A DNA stretch of 39,180 nt from Candidatus Omnitrophus magneticus (GCA_000954095.1 JYNY01000032.1:1-39180), one strand, 5' to 3'; shown: positions 1 to 11,313, counted from the first letter of the stretch. The notes: generated by a model from the sequence alone, not told the origin. Numbers and translations: made by a program.

Positions 1-45
1 AACATTCATCTCTTGAAATTATTTTATAAACCCAAATAAACTACC

Positions 46-90
46 ATAGTTTTATTCTAATGATAGTTTTATTCTAATGATAGTTTATTA
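46..90. repeat. 17-bp tandem repeat, about 2.5 copies
   Basis: Two exact copies of ATAGTTTTATTCTAATG lie at 46-62 and 63-79. A partial third copy starts at 80. The repeat sits about 20 bases beyond the etfA stop codon, so it is downstream of the fab-acd-etf operon. The remaining bases from 1 to 109 are AT-rich, with no gene or convincing terminator. Confidence 0.8.
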
Positions 91-109
91 ATTATGAATT
101 TGTATTATA

Positions 110-1312
110 TTACAGAATGGCTTTGAAATGTTTAGTGAGGGCCGGAACAATTTTAAAAAGATCCCCGACTATTCCATATGTTGCTACTTTAAAAATAGGC
201 GCGTCAGGATCTTTATTGATAGCTACAATAATATCAGATGATTTCATACCTATAAGATGCTGAATCTGCCCGCTTATTCCGCAGGCTATATAAAGTTTAG
301 GACATACTGTCTGGCCTGTTTGACCAACCTGATGAGAATACGGTATCCAACCCGCGTCAACTGCGCTTCTAGAAGCGCCTACTGTTCCTTTTAAAGTATC
401 CGCGAGTTCTTTTATAATAGAAAAATTCTCCTTATCAGCAAGCCCTCGTCCGCCTGCAACAATTATATCTGCTTCCGCTAAACTTACTGTATTGCCAATC
501 TCTTCAACAATATCAATAATTTTCACGCGCGAAGAATAAACATTTTCCGAAAAATTTTCTCTTATAATTTCACCTTTTCTAAAACTGTCATTTATGGCCT
601 CTTTCATTACCTTATGCCTCACTGTAGCCATTTGAGGCCTTGTATTTGGAGTTATAATAGTAGCCATAATGTTCCCGCCAAAAGCAGGCCTTGTTTGTAA
701 AAGTAATTTTTCTTTTACGTCAATATCCAATTCAGTACAATCCGCAGTAAGCCCTGCGTTAAGCTGTACCGCAACACGAGAAATCAAACTTCTTCCTATT
801 ATTGTAGCTCCGCATAAAACTACTTCCGGTTTATATTTTTTCACAAGCTCTGTTAAAACTTTTGTATAAGCGTCATCCAAAAAAATTTTCAGTAACGGAG
901 ATTCTACTAAATAAACTTTATCAGCTCCGCGCGCGATAAGTTCATCACACTTGCCTAAAATATTTTCTCCCAATAAAACAGCACATAAATTAACACCTAA
1001 TTTATCCGCCAGCTCTCTACCTTTTCCTAATAACTCAAAAGAAATAGTCTGTATAATCCCTTTTTTCTGTTCACAAAAAACCCAAACATCTTTATACGAC
1101 GAAAAATCTTTTTTTGTTTCTCCTGCTTGCTTAGTTATTGATATAGCTAAAAATTTACAAGCGTCAACGCAAGCTCCGCATAAAACGCATTTTGAATAAT
1201 CAATTACAACTTTTTTATTATCCATTTTTAGCGCGCCAAATGGACAACTTTTTACGCACAAAGAACATCCTACACATTTATCTAAAATAATTTTAATCGC
1301 CGCGTCTGGCAT
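110..1312 (-). CDS. etfA: Electron transfer flavoprotein alpha subunit with N-terminal ferredoxin domain
   Basis: EtfA carries FAD and passes electrons between an acyl-CoA dehydrogenase and other carriers. The first 55 residues form a 2x[4Fe-4S] ferredoxin domain with two CxxCxxCxxxC motifs (C13, C16, C19, C23 and C42, C45, C48, C52). The EtfA Rossmann domain follows, then a C-terminal FAD domain containing VAGGRG and a GQTGQTVCPKLYIACGISG stretch typical of the family. The 400-residue length equals normal EtfA plus the extra ferredoxin part. Such ferredoxin-fused alpha subunits are known mainly from anaerobes and are consistent with electron transfer to or from ferredoxin. It is the last gene of fabG-acpP-fabF-acd-etfB-etfA, 34 bases after etfB. 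The start is ATG and the stop is TAA. Confidence 0.93.
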   Translation of the reverse strand: MPDAAIKIILDKCVGCSLCVKSCPFGALKMDNKKVVIDYSKCVLCGACVDACKFLAISITKQAGETKKDFSSYKDVWVFCEQKKGIIQTISFELLGKGRELADKLGVNLCAVLLGENILGKCDELIARGADKVYLVESPLLKIFLDDAYTKVLTELVKKYKPEVVLCGATIIGRSLISRVAVQLNAGLTADCTELDIDVKEKLLLQTRPAFGGNIMATIITPNTRPQMATVRHKVMKEAINDSFRKGEIIRENFSENVYSSRVKIIDIVEEIGNTVSLAEADIIVAGGRGLADKENFSIIKELADTLKGTVGASRSAVDAGWIPYSHQVGQTGQTVCPKLYIACGISGQIQHLIGMKSSDIIVAINKDPDAPIFKVATYGIVGDLFKIVPALTKHFKAIL

Positions 1313-1346
1313 TTTTACCTCATTATCATTTTAAAAAATTCAACAA

Positions 1347-2135
1347 TCAACGAATAACAACATTCCTTAAAAGTCCGACTATCTTTTGCGCAACTTCATC
1401 TGTATCGCCTTTTAATATCTCCCCTCCTAAACGTTCTGGCGGAGTAAAAATTTTAGAAACACGAGTGGGAGAACCATTTAATCCTATCTTCATTTCTTCA
1501 CAGACAAGCGTTTCCGCTGTCCACACAGGGATAACAGCGCTTTTTGCCCGCATCTTTCCTTTTAATGAAGGAAGGCGAGGTTCATTAATTTCTTTCACAA
1601 CAGTTAATACTAACGGTAACGGCGCATCAATCACTTCGTAACCTTCTTCAGTCATACGCTCAAGTTGAATTGTATCATTATTTATTTGCCGTATTTTTTT
1701 CACATAAGTGACACACGGTATATCTAAATGAGTACTGACACCGGGACCAACCTGAGCAGTATCTCCATCTGACGCTTGTTTCCCGCAAAAAATAATTTTA
1801 TAATCACCAATTTTTTTTATAGCCTGACTTAAAGTATAACTTGTTGCCCAAGTATCACTACCAGCAAACTTTCTATCACTCAATAAAATCGCTTCATCAC
1901 AACCTAAAGAAATCGCCTCGCGTAAACTATCCATAGCCTGAGGAGGCCCCATTGAGACAACAGTTACTTTACCTATTCCCAGCCGTTCTTTTACGCGAAC
2001 CGCCTCTTCAATAGCATAAACATCAAAAGGATTTATAACAGATTTTACCCCTTCACGCTTCAACGTATTTGTAACAGGATCAATTTTCACATCTGTAGTT
2101 TCAGGAACCTGCTTCATTAAAACTATTATATTCAT
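1347..2135 (-). CDS. etfB: Electron transfer flavoprotein beta subunit
   Basis: This 262-residue protein is the partner of EtfA. It opens with the family's VKQVP-like segment (MKQVPETT, residues 7-14) and has the adenine-nucleotide-binding motif DGDTAQVGPGVS at 123-134, a form common in electron-bifurcating EtfB proteins. Bifurcation itself is an inference: it would mean that NADH oxidation drives both enoyl-CoA and ferredoxin reduction. The gene lies between acd and etfA with short gaps, so the three probably form one complex and one transcript. The stop is TGA. Confidence 0.93.
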   Translation of the reverse strand: MNIIVLMKQVPETTDVKIDPVTNTLKREGVKSVINPFDVYAIEEAVRVKERLGIGKVTVVSMGPPQAMDSLREAISLGCDEAILLSDRKFAGSDTWATSYTLSQAIKKIGDYKIIFCGKQASDGDTAQVGPGVSTHLDIPCVTYVKKIRQINNDTIQLERMTEEGYEVIDAPLPLVLTVVKEINEPRLPSLKGKMRAKSAVIPVWTAETLVCEEMKIGLNGSPTRVSKIFTPPERLGGEILKGDTDEVAQKIVGLLRNVVIR

Positions 2136-2180
2136 TAACTTTTTCCTCTATTCTTTTTTTATCCCTAAATCTTAATATAT

Positions 2181-3335
2181 TTATTTTCCTAAATTTTCTT
2201 TAATAAGAGCAGACGCGATTACGCTTCTTTGTATCTGATTTGTCCCCTCGTATATTTGTGTGATTTTAGCATCTCTCATAAGTTTTTCAACCGGATACTC
2301 TTTCATATATCCATAGCCGCCGAATAATTGCACCGCGTCAGTAGTAACTTTCATAGCAACATCTGAAGCGTATAATTTAGACATAGCTGATATTTTAGAA
2401 ATATCTTTTACACCAGCGTCAATCATACGCGCAGACAAATAAATTAACGCGCGCGCCGCTTCCAATTGAGTAGCCATATCAGCTAACATAAATTGAACAC
2501 CCTGAAATGATGAAATAGGCTGGCCGAATTGATGACGTTGATGAGTATAGGCAACAGACTCATCTAATGCCCTTTGCGCTATCCCTAACGCCTGCGCCGC
2601 CACACCGGGGCGTGAATTATCAAATGTTTTCATAGCGACAATAAATCCTATTCCTTCTCTACCTAAAAGATTATCCTTGTGAACCTTGCATTCATTAAAA
2701 ATCACTTCACGTGTAGCTGAACTTCTAATTCCCATTTTATTTTCTTTCTTGCTAAAAGATATTCCCGGTGTTCCTTTTTCAACAATAAAAGCACTAGCGC
2801 CTCTGGCACCTTTAGCTTTATCAGTTATAGCAACAACAGAATATATCTCAGCTTCTCCCGCGTTTGTTATCCATTGTTTAGTACCGTTAAGAATATAATA
2901 ATCGCCTTCTTTACGGGCAGTTGTTTTTATACTTCCCGCATCTGATCCCGCTTCTGCTTCAGTAAGAGCAAACGCGGCAAGTTTTTTACCAGCGGCAATA
3001 TCCGGAAGATACTTCATTTTTTGCTCTTCATTCCCAAATAAAAGTATAGGATATGTCCCTAATCCGGTTGCGGCAAAAGATAATGCGATACCTCCGCATC
3101 CCCATGATAAATTTTCAGTGGCAATAGCCATCTCAAGAACGCCGCCCCCCATACCGCCATACTGTTCTGGTATATATGTCCTAAATATATCCGCGTCTGC
3201 CAATATCTTCACAATATCCCACGCGAATTCTCCAGTCTCATCATAATGCGCCGCTACTGGTTTGATTTTCTCTACCGCTATTTCACGACATAATTCTTGT
3301 ATCATTTGTTGTTGCTCAGTTAAAAGATAATTCAT
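2181..3335 (-). CDS. Acyl-CoA dehydrogenase (butyryl-CoA dehydrogenase-like)
   Basis: This is an FAD enzyme that interconverts acyl-CoA and trans-2-enoyl-CoA, exchanging electrons with EtfAB. The 384-residue length is normal. It has the acyl-CoA dehydrogenase signatures ALTEAEAGSD (124-133) and QLFGGYGYMKEYP (336-348). The presumed catalytic base is Glu363 in IYEGTNQIQR, the position used by short- and medium-chain enzymes. I chose the ATG at 3335 because AAGGAG lies just upstream; the frame stays open 60 bases further, but that extension runs into an inverted repeat and has no ribosome site. The chain length handled cannot be read from the sequence; proximity to EtfBA suggests a Bcd-like role. 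It lies downstream of fabF after an unusual 190-base gap. Confidence 0.9.
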   Translation of the reverse strand: MNYLLTEQQQMIQELCREIAVEKIKPVAAHYDETGEFAWDIVKILADADIFRTYIPEQYGGMGGGVLEMAIATENLSWGCGGIALSFAATGLGTYPILLFGNEEQKMKYLPDIAAGKKLAAFALTEAEAGSDAGSIKTTARKEGDYYILNGTKQWITNAGEAEIYSVVAITDKAKGARGASAFIVEKGTPGISFSKKENKMGIRSSATREVIFNECKVHKDNLLGREGIGFIVAMKTFDNSRPGVAAQALGIAQRALDESVAYTHQRHQFGQPISSFQGVQFMLADMATQLEAARALIYLSARMIDAGVKDISKISAMSKLYASDVAMKVTTDAVQLFGGYGYMKEYPVEKLMRDAKITQIYEGTNQIQRSVIASALIKENLGK

Positions 3336-3366
3336 TTTTATCTCCTTTTTGTAATAAATTTCATTC

Positions 3367-3430
3367 AACCCCAAAAATGCAGTTCCCCATGACAAATAAC
3401 GCTAATATTTTAAACTGTATTTTTGGGGTT
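3367..3430. repeat. Near-perfect 18-bp inverted repeat upstream of the acyl-CoA dehydrogenase gene
   Basis: The arm AACCCCAAAAATGCAGTT (3367-3384) matches the reverse complement of 3413-3430 with one mismatch, around a 28-base loop. It lies in the gap between fabF and the acyl-CoA dehydrogenase gene, 32 bases before the latter's start. No U-tract follows on the minus strand, so it is not a typical terminator. It could be an operator, a leader hairpin or the remains of a small mobile element. A second inverted pair (3406-3416 with 3466-3476) overlaps it. The gap 3336-3528 otherwise holds no gene. Confidence 0.75.
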
Positions 3431-3528
3431 AAAATATCGACATGAAATAATTAATATTGTAGCGTAGTTTAAAATAAATAAAAATTAATTTACTTTTTTG
3501 TCATGTAGTCTTTTTCGCAGAGGTATTT

Positions 3529-4785
3529 TTACCCAATAAACCGTTTAACAGCTAAAGTAACATTATGTCCGCCAAATCCTAAAGAATTTGAAAGCGCAAC
3601 ATTTACTTTTGATTTTCGGGCAATATTAGGGATATAATCGAGGTCACAATCAGGGTCAGGATATTCATAATTTATAGTTGGAGGCAAAATTTGTTCTTGT
3701 ATGGCTTTGGCGCATGCTATTATTTCAACTCCACCCGCGGCGCCAAGCAAATGTCCTGTTACTCCTTTTGTTGAAGAAACAGCAAATTTCTTCGAATGAT
3801 CTCCAAAAAGAGTTTTTATCGCTTGTGTTTCCATCTTATCATTAAGCTGAGTTGATGTACCGTGCGCATTTATATAATCTACTTCGTCAAGATTTAATCC
3901 CGCGTCATTAACAGCTTCCCTCATACAACGAACAGCACCGTCTCCGGAAGGATCTGGAGCTGTCATGTGATACGCGTCCCCGCTCATGCCATATCCAACT
4001 ACTTCACAATAAATACGCGCTCCTCTTCTTTGAGCATGTTCTAAGTCTTCCATGAGTACTATTCCCGCACCTTCTCCCATAAGAAATCCATCTCTCTCTC
4101 TATCAAATGGGCGTGATGCTTTTTGAGGGGCATCGTTTCTGGTTGTGAGAGCCCTTAACGCGCAAAATCCGCCAAACCCCATAGGAGTAATAGCTGCCTC
4201 ACTTCCACCGGCAACCATAATATCAGCATATCCTCTTTGAATAAGCCTAAAAGCTTCACCAATAGAATGGCTTGCCGTAGCGCAAGCTGTTACAGCAGAA
4301 GAATTAGGACCTTTAAAACCAATCTCTATTGAAACAATTCCTGAAGCCATATTAACAATAAGCATTGGAATTAAAAAAGGTGACATCTTATCAGGACCTT
4401 TTTCAGGGCCTAATTCTATAAATTTTCTATGTTCACTTTCAATGGTATGAAGACCGCCAATCCCTGAACCTATATACACTCCAGCTCTTTCTCTAACAAT
4501 TTTATTTGAATCTAATCCGCTATCTTCTAAAGCCATTTTAGCGGCGACAACAGCGTACTTGACAAATTTATCAAGTTTACGCTCTTGTTTTGGACTCATG
4601 TATTGGGTAGCATCAAAATTTTTGACTTCAGCGGCAATATGACTATTAAAATATTTTGAATCAAAAGCTGTTAAAAAATCCGCACCGCTTTTGCCATTGA
4701 TAAGATTTTCCCAAAAATCTTTTATATTATTTCCTACGGGAGTAACAACGCCTGCTCCCGTAAGAACTACTCTTCTATTTGACAT
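3529..4785 (-). CDS. fabF: Beta-ketoacyl-ACP synthase II
   Basis: FabF condenses malonyl-ACP with acyl-ACP in fatty acid elongation. The 418-residue protein keeps the Cys-His-His triad: C168 in VTACATASHS, H308 in NAHGTST and H345 in KGVTGHLLGAAGG. The C terminus (NSLGFGGHN) is also typical. It follows acpP by about 30 bases, the usual acpP-fabF order, and the start is ATG with weak AGAGAT upstream. fabD, fabH and any enoyl-ACP reductase are missing from this cluster; instead it runs on into an acyl-CoA dehydrogenase and EtfBA. Confidence 0.97.
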   Translation of the reverse strand: MSNRRVVLTGAGVVTPVGNNIKDFWENLINGKSGADFLTAFDSKYFNSHIAAEVKNFDATQYMSPKQERKLDKFVKYAVVAAKMALEDSGLDSNKIVRERAGVYIGSGIGGLHTIESEHRKFIELGPEKGPDKMSPFLIPMLIVNMASGIVSIEIGFKGPNSSAVTACATASHSIGEAFRLIQRGYADIMVAGGSEAAITPMGFGGFCALRALTTRNDAPQKASRPFDRERDGFLMGEGAGIVLMEDLEHAQRRGARIYCEVVGYGMSGDAYHMTAPDPSGDGAVRCMREAVNDAGLNLDEVDYINAHGTSTQLNDKMETQAIKTLFGDHSKKFAVSSTKGVTGHLLGAAGGVEIIACAKAIQEQILPPTINYEYPDPDCDLDYIPNIARKSKVNVALSNSLGFGGHNVTLAVKRFIG

Positions 4786-4815
4786 GGTTATCTCTGCGGG
4801 TTATAAAATTTAATT

Positions 4816-5058
4816 TTAATTACTAGCGGCTTTATCTTTTATATATCTAATCGCTTCACCCACAGTAGTTAATTTTTCAGCTTCTTCATCCGGAATTTCA
4901 GCGCCAAATTCTTCTTCCAAAGCCATAACTAATTCTACTGTATCTAAGGAATCCGCACCTAAATCATCAATAAATTTAGCGTCTTCTCTTATTTCTTCAT
5001 TCTTTACTCCAAGCTGTTCAGCTACTATTGCTTTAACTTTTTCTGCTATGTCAGACAT
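4816..5058 (-). CDS. acpP: Acyl carrier protein
   Basis: This 80-residue acidic protein is the acyl carrier of fatty acid synthesis. The phosphopantetheine attachment site is Ser37 in the motif [18 protein letters not shown]. Length and sequence are fully typical. A strong AGGGAGG-like ribosome site precedes the ATG. It sits between fabG and fabF, as in many bacteria. Confidence 0.98.
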   Translation of the reverse strand: MSDIAEKVKAIVAEQLGVKNEEIREDAKFIDDLGADSLDTVELVMALEEEFGAEIPDEEAEKLTTVGEAIRYIKDKAASN

Positions 5059-5119
5059 CTTAGTCCCTCCTTAAAATTTTACACATTACATTTTTTTCAC
5101 ACAAAAGCATAAAAATATA

Positions 5120-5863
5120 CTACATAACCATACCACCATCAACTTGTATAACCTGCCCGGTTATATAAGTTGATTCATCACTCGCTAAAAACAATGCTAA
5201 ATTTGCCACATCTTTTGGGTTACCCATTTTACCTAACGGAATCATTTTCTCCATAGCAGTTTTTATTTCATCAGACAATTTATCTGTCATATCTGTCTTT
5301 ATGAAACCGGGAGCTATAGCATTGACATTTATGTTCCTTGAACCCAACTCTTTTGCCGCTGTTTTAGTCAAAGCAATAAGCCCGCCTTTACTTGCTGAAT
5401 AATTTGCCTGCCCTGCGTTCCCCATCACTCCAACTATTGACGCCATATTGATTATCTTACCACTGCGCTGTTTAAGCATCGGCCGAGTAACTGCTTTTAA
5501 ACAATTAAATGCGCCTTTCAAATTCACATTAAGAACGCTGTCCCACTCGCTTTCAGACATTCTCATGATAAGATTATCACGAGTAATCCCAGCATTGTTC
5601 ACAAGTATATCTAATCTAGTAAATTTGTCAAGGACTTTGTTAATAAACTTTTCGCATTCCATAAGAGAGGTTACATCAACTTTTTCAGCTATAACTTCCT
5701 TACTTGTTATACTACTTAATTCTTCTTTAGCGATTACTAGTGTAGTTTCATTAACATCGCATATAGCTATAATAGCGCCTTCTCGAGCAAAGGTATCAGC
5801 TATTTCTTTACCAATCCCTCTTGCCCCTCCGGTAATAACAACGACTTTATCTTTTAATCTCAT
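5120..5863 (-). CDS. fabG: 3-oxoacyl-ACP reductase
   Basis: FabG is the NADPH-dependent ketoreductase of fatty acid synthesis and belongs to the short-chain dehydrogenase family. It has the nucleotide-binding TGGARGIG (11-18), NNAG (89-92) and the Ser142-Tyr155-Lys159 catalytic residues, and ends in the family's QVDGGMVM. I chose ATG 5863 (247 residues) because GGAGG lies just before it; an upstream ATG at 5887 has no such site and lies between the predicted promoter and the ribosome site. It is the first gene of the fab-acd-etf operon. The stop is TAG at the normal family end, which shows that TAG terminates translation here. Confidence 0.96.
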   Translation of the reverse strand: MRLKDKVVVITGGARGIGKEIADTFAREGAIIAICDVNETTLVIAKEELSSITSKEVIAEKVDVTSLMECEKFINKVLDKFTRLDILVNNAGITRDNLIMRMSESEWDSVLNVNLKGAFNCLKAVTRPMLKQRSGKIINMASIVGVMGNAGQANYSASKGGLIALTKTAAKELGSRNINVNAIAPGFIKTDMTDKLSDEIKTAMEKMIPLGKMGNPKDVANLALFLASDESTYITGQVIQVDGGMVM

Positions 5864-5887
5864 ACTCGCCTCCAAAATATTCTCCAA

Positions 5888-5915
5888 ATTCTATTTATAA
5901 TTACAAAATTGTCAA
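5888..5915 (-). promoter_or_regulatory. Predicted sigma-70-type promoter of fabG-acpP-fabF-acd-etfBA
   Basis: On the minus strand TTGACA (5910-5915) and TAGAAT (5888-5893) are spaced by 16 bases. It lies in the short gap between atpC and fabG, placing the start of transcription about 18 bases before the fabG ATG. No clear terminator separates atpC from it, so readthrough from the atp operon is also possible. Confidence 0.65.
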
Positions 5916-5959
5916 GGGATATTGACTATATTTGGGATTAAGAAAAAATTATATATATT

Positions 5960-6226
5960 TTATTCGACAAAATTGCTTAAAAGAATGGTAGCTTTATTTG
6001 AAAAGAATTGAAAAAAACCAATGCCTGTGGAATTTAATTGAACGACTTTCCCGCTACTATCTTCAATAATTATGTTAGTACCTTCAGCGAGAAGCATCAT
6101 AAGAGGAGCATGATTCGCCATTATTGAAAAACCTGATGAGTGTGCCCTAATTTTCAATAATTTAGATTCTACTTTACGCGCCAGCCCCTTTGAGGAGCAT
6201 ATTTCAACATTAAATAAATTTGCCAT
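5960..6226 (-). CDS. atpC: ATP synthase epsilon subunit, short form
   Basis: This is the epsilon subunit of the F1 central stalk. The 88 residues match only the N-terminal beta-sandwich domain; family landmarks include the segment with GFSIMANHAPLMMLL and the NSTGIGFFQF stretch before the C terminus. The C-terminal helical hairpin of about 45 residues, found in many bacteria and able to inhibit ATP hydrolysis, is absent. The stop is a clean TAA, and short epsilon subunits are known in other phyla, so this is probably natural. It is the last gene of the atp operon, 27 bases after atpD. Confidence 0.88.
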   Translation of the reverse strand: MANLFNVEICSSKGLARKVESKLLKIRAHSSGFSIMANHAPLMMLLAEGTNIIIEDSSGKVVQLNSTGIGFFQFFSNKATILLSNFVE

Positions 6227-6253
6227 GCATATTCTACAATTTTATTAAGTTTT

Positions 6254-8515
<2,262 letters not shown>

Positions 8516-8516
<1 letters not shown>

Positions 8517-10042
8517 TATTTTTCACCTCTAAGAAATTCCTCTTTAAACAAAAGAATAGCCTTTGATAACTTTTCTTCAAGCCCGCTTGAAAATTCTTTT
8601 TTTGTATCTATATCATACCCTATATCAGGATACTGTTTTCCCATGAATCTATATAAATTTAATTCAAATTTTTTTATATCTTTCAAATTCATATCATCAA
8701 GATATCCATTTATAACAGCATATATAATCATAATCTCTTGGCTTAAAGTTAATGGATGAAATTGATCCTGTTTTAAAACCTCAACCATTCTTTCTCCGCG
8801 CGTAAGCTGTTCTTGCGTTGTTTTGTCAAGCTCTGAACCTAATTGAGAAAATGTCGCTAGCTCCCTATATTGCGCTAATGTAAGTCTCAGCCTCCCCGCT
8901 ACTTTACGCATAACTTGAGTCTGCGCCTTACCTCCTACACGCGACACTGATAACCCGACATTAACAGCTGGCCTGACTCCTGAATAAAATAAATCATTTT
9001 CAAGATATATCTGACCGTCTGTTATAGATATAACGTTAGTAGGAATATAACTTGAAATATCTCCGGCTTGAGTTTCTATAATAGGAAGAGCTGTCATTGA
9101 CCCACCGCCTAATTCATTACTTAATTTTGCCGCGCGTTCAAGTAAACGCGAATGTAAATAAAATATATCTCCGGGGTATGCTTCTCGTCCCGGTGGACGG
9201 CGTAATAAAAGTGATATCTGCCTATACGCTTGAGCGTGTTTAGTTAAATCATCATACACAATAAGAACATGTTTTCCGGAATACATAAATTCTTCCGCGA
9301 TAGCGCATCCCGCGTAAGGCGCTAAATACTGTAAAGAAGCTGAAGTGCGAGCTGACGCGGAAACAATTGTTGTGTATTCCATAGCGCCATATTTTTTTAA
9401 AGTATCTGCCACTGACACAATATTAGAAATCTTTTGACCAATAGCAACATAAACACAGTAAACTCCTTTACCCTTTTGATTAATAATTGTATCTATAGCT
9501 AAAGCTGTTTTTCCTGTTTGACGGTCTCCTATAATAAGCTCGCGCTGGCCCCTGCCAATTGGAATCATAGAATCAATAGCTTTTATGCCTGTTTCAAGAG
9601 GTTGAAAAACACTTTGTCTAGCAACTACATTAGGAGCTACTGCTTCAATCGGCCTATACTTATCAGATACAATAGGGCTTTTCCCATCCAAATGTCTTCC
9701 CATAGCCGCAACAACACGGCCTATCAACGCGTCTCCTACAGGCACTCGGGCTATTTGCCCAGTACGTCTAACAGTATCGCCCTCTTTCACTTTCTGGTCA
9801 GGATTATCTGAACCAAAAAGAATTACTCCAACTGACGTTTCTTCAAGATTAAAAACCATGCCTTTTATATCATTTGGAAAATCAACTAGTTCTCCAACCA
9901 TTACATCATCAAGGCCGTAAACCCGCGCGACAGCGTCTCCTATTTGGATTACTGTCCCCGTGGAATCCATACGAATACGTGTTTTATATTTTTCGAGTTC
10001 TTTTTTTATAACTGTAACAACTTCTTCAGGTCTTAAATTCAT
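8516..10042 (-). CDS. atpA: ATP synthase alpha subunit
   Basis: This is the non-catalytic nucleotide-binding subunit of F1. At 508 residues it is complete: P-loop GDRQTGKT (172-179), the family signature [15 protein letters not shown] and the DELSEED-like helical C terminus. No internal stop occurs, unlike its partner atpD. The start is ATG two bases after the atpH end, and the stop is TAG. Confidence 0.97.
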
Positions 10043-10043
10043 T

Positions 10044-10589
10044 TTACACCATACCTATTGATATAAGTTTTTCTTTCAAATCTTTTAGACGGCATTTTAC
10101 AGACCCGTCAATCATTTTATTATCCAATACAAGCTTAATGCCCCCGATAAGACCGGGGTCTACTTCAATTTTTAATTCGATATTTTTTTTATATTTATCT
10201 TTCAATTTTTGTTTTATTTTTTCAACTATTTCTTTATTCAATGGCCGCGCGGATGTTATGATACCACGCATCTTCTGCTTGCTAATATAAATCCTATGGC
10301 ACTCGGTAATGGTAGCAGGTAATATTGAGACTATCCCTTTATTCACAACAAAAAAAAGAAGTATCAAAATTTCAGAAGAAAATTCTTTTCCTAAAACATT
10401 TTCGATAAATAAAATTTTTTCAGAAGAGTCTATTTCTTTACTAAAAAGAAAATTATAAAAATTAGAATCAGCTTTCAATATATTATTAAGATGGTCTAGC
10501 TCTCCAATAACTTTTTCTTCATTATTGGATTCTTTTACAAATTCTAAAAAAGCCTCCGCGCATCTTTTCGAAAAAATAGTCTCGCTCAT
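10044..10589 (-). CDS. atpH: ATP synthase delta subunit
   Basis: Delta links the top of F1 to the b-subunit stalk. The 181-residue protein has the family pattern of an all-helical N-terminal domain and a C-terminal segment with [23 protein letters not shown], the most conserved part of OSCP/delta. It overlaps atpF by four bases (ATGA) and is followed by atpA one base later, so it is translationally coupled on both sides. Confidence 0.93.
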   Translation of the reverse strand: MSETIFSKRCAEAFLEFVKESNNEEKVIGELDHLNNILKADSNFYNFLFSKEIDSSEKILFIENVLGKEFSSEILILLFFVVNKGIVSILPATITECHRIYISKQKMRGIITSARPLNKEIVEKIKQKLKDKYKKNIELKIEVDPGLIGGIKLVLDNKMIDGSVKCRLKDLKEKLISIGMV

Positions 10590-11083
10590 TTTATCCGCTC
10601 TATCCCTTCTAAAAATTCTTCAACTAAAATATCTTCCTGCTTAATGGAAATCTTATCCTTTATAATTTTTTCAGCGGCTTCAATCGAAAATTCAACTATA
10701 GTTTTCTTCATATCTTCTTTAGCTTTTAAAAGCTCTATCTCCATCTGTTCTTGAAACAAGCGCGCGGAATTCTTAGATTCTTCTTGAGCGGCTAATTTCA
10801 TCTCTTCAGCTATCAAATGGCCTTTCTGAATAGCTTCAGCTATTTTCTCTTGAACTTTAGCCTCAATCTCTCGCGTTTTAACAATATAATCATTTTTCAA
10901 AACATCAACTTCCGTTTTCAATTCTTCAATTTTTTTAAATTCGGAACTAATACGACTCCGTCTTTCATCCAATACCGCCAAAATTCTTGGCCACAAAAAT
11001 TTATTAAGAACAAATAACAAAATAAAAAAACACGCTAATTGAGCGGCTATTTCACTAACATTAAGCAGTTTCAGTATCTCCAT
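10586..11083 (-). CDS. atpF: ATP synthase b subunit
   Basis: The b subunit forms the peripheral stalk. It has one N-terminal membrane helix (about residues 8-28) followed by a long charged coiled coil with LWPRILAVLDERR at its start, as in the family. I chose ATG 11083 (165 residues), which overlaps the atpE stop by one base (TAATG). The open frame extends to 11152, but that would bury it in atpE and add residues foreign to the family. Only one b-type gene is present. Confidence 0.93.
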   Translation of the reverse strand: MEILKLLNVSEIAAQLACFFILLFVLNKFLWPRILAVLDERRSRISSEFKKIEELKTEVDVLKNDYIVKTREIEAKVQEKIAEAIQKGHLIAEEMKLAAQEESKNSARLFQEQMEIELLKAKEDMKKTIVEFSIEAAEKIIKDKISIKQEDILVEEFLEGIERIK

Positions 11084-11313
11084 TACAACCTTCCCAAAAG
11101 CATAAATACCACAACTAAAACATAAATAATTATTGATTCTATAAACGCGCACGCGATTGTCATATTAACAAGTAGCTTATTTGTCATTTCAGGCTGTCTG
11201 CCCATAGCGTTAAACGCGCCCGACATCGCTATCCCCATGCCGATACATCCGCCAAACGCGGCTAATCCTAAGCCTAAAGGTAAAGCTAAAACCATTGCTG
11301 TTTTGAAATCCAT
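11083..11313 (-). CDS. atpE: ATP synthase c subunit
   Basis: This 76-residue two-helix protein forms the membrane rotor ring. It has the polar loop GRQPE (38-42) and the ion-binding carboxylate Glu59 in the second helix. Ser60 follows Glu59, as in sodium-binding rings, but the position that holds Gln in the first helix of the sodium type (Ilyobacter Gln32) is Met26 by spacing from the loop. The ion therefore cannot be assigned with confidence; protons seem more likely. An AGGAGG-like site precedes the ATG. Confidence 0.96.
   Translation of the reverse strand: MDFKTAMVLALPLGLGLAAFGGCIGMGIAMSGAFNAMGRQPEMTNKLLVNMTIACAFIESIIIYVLVVVFMLLGRL

Noticed and set aside
5448..5900. Plus-strand open frame of 150 codons opposite fabG
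   Set aside because: It is the complement of a conserved gene, has no recognisable motif and no ribosome site. The same holds for other plus-strand frames apart from thyX.
11084..11152. Longer N-terminal start for atpF at 11152
   Set aside because: It lies wholly inside atpE; the TAATG overlap at 11083 is the normal coupled start.
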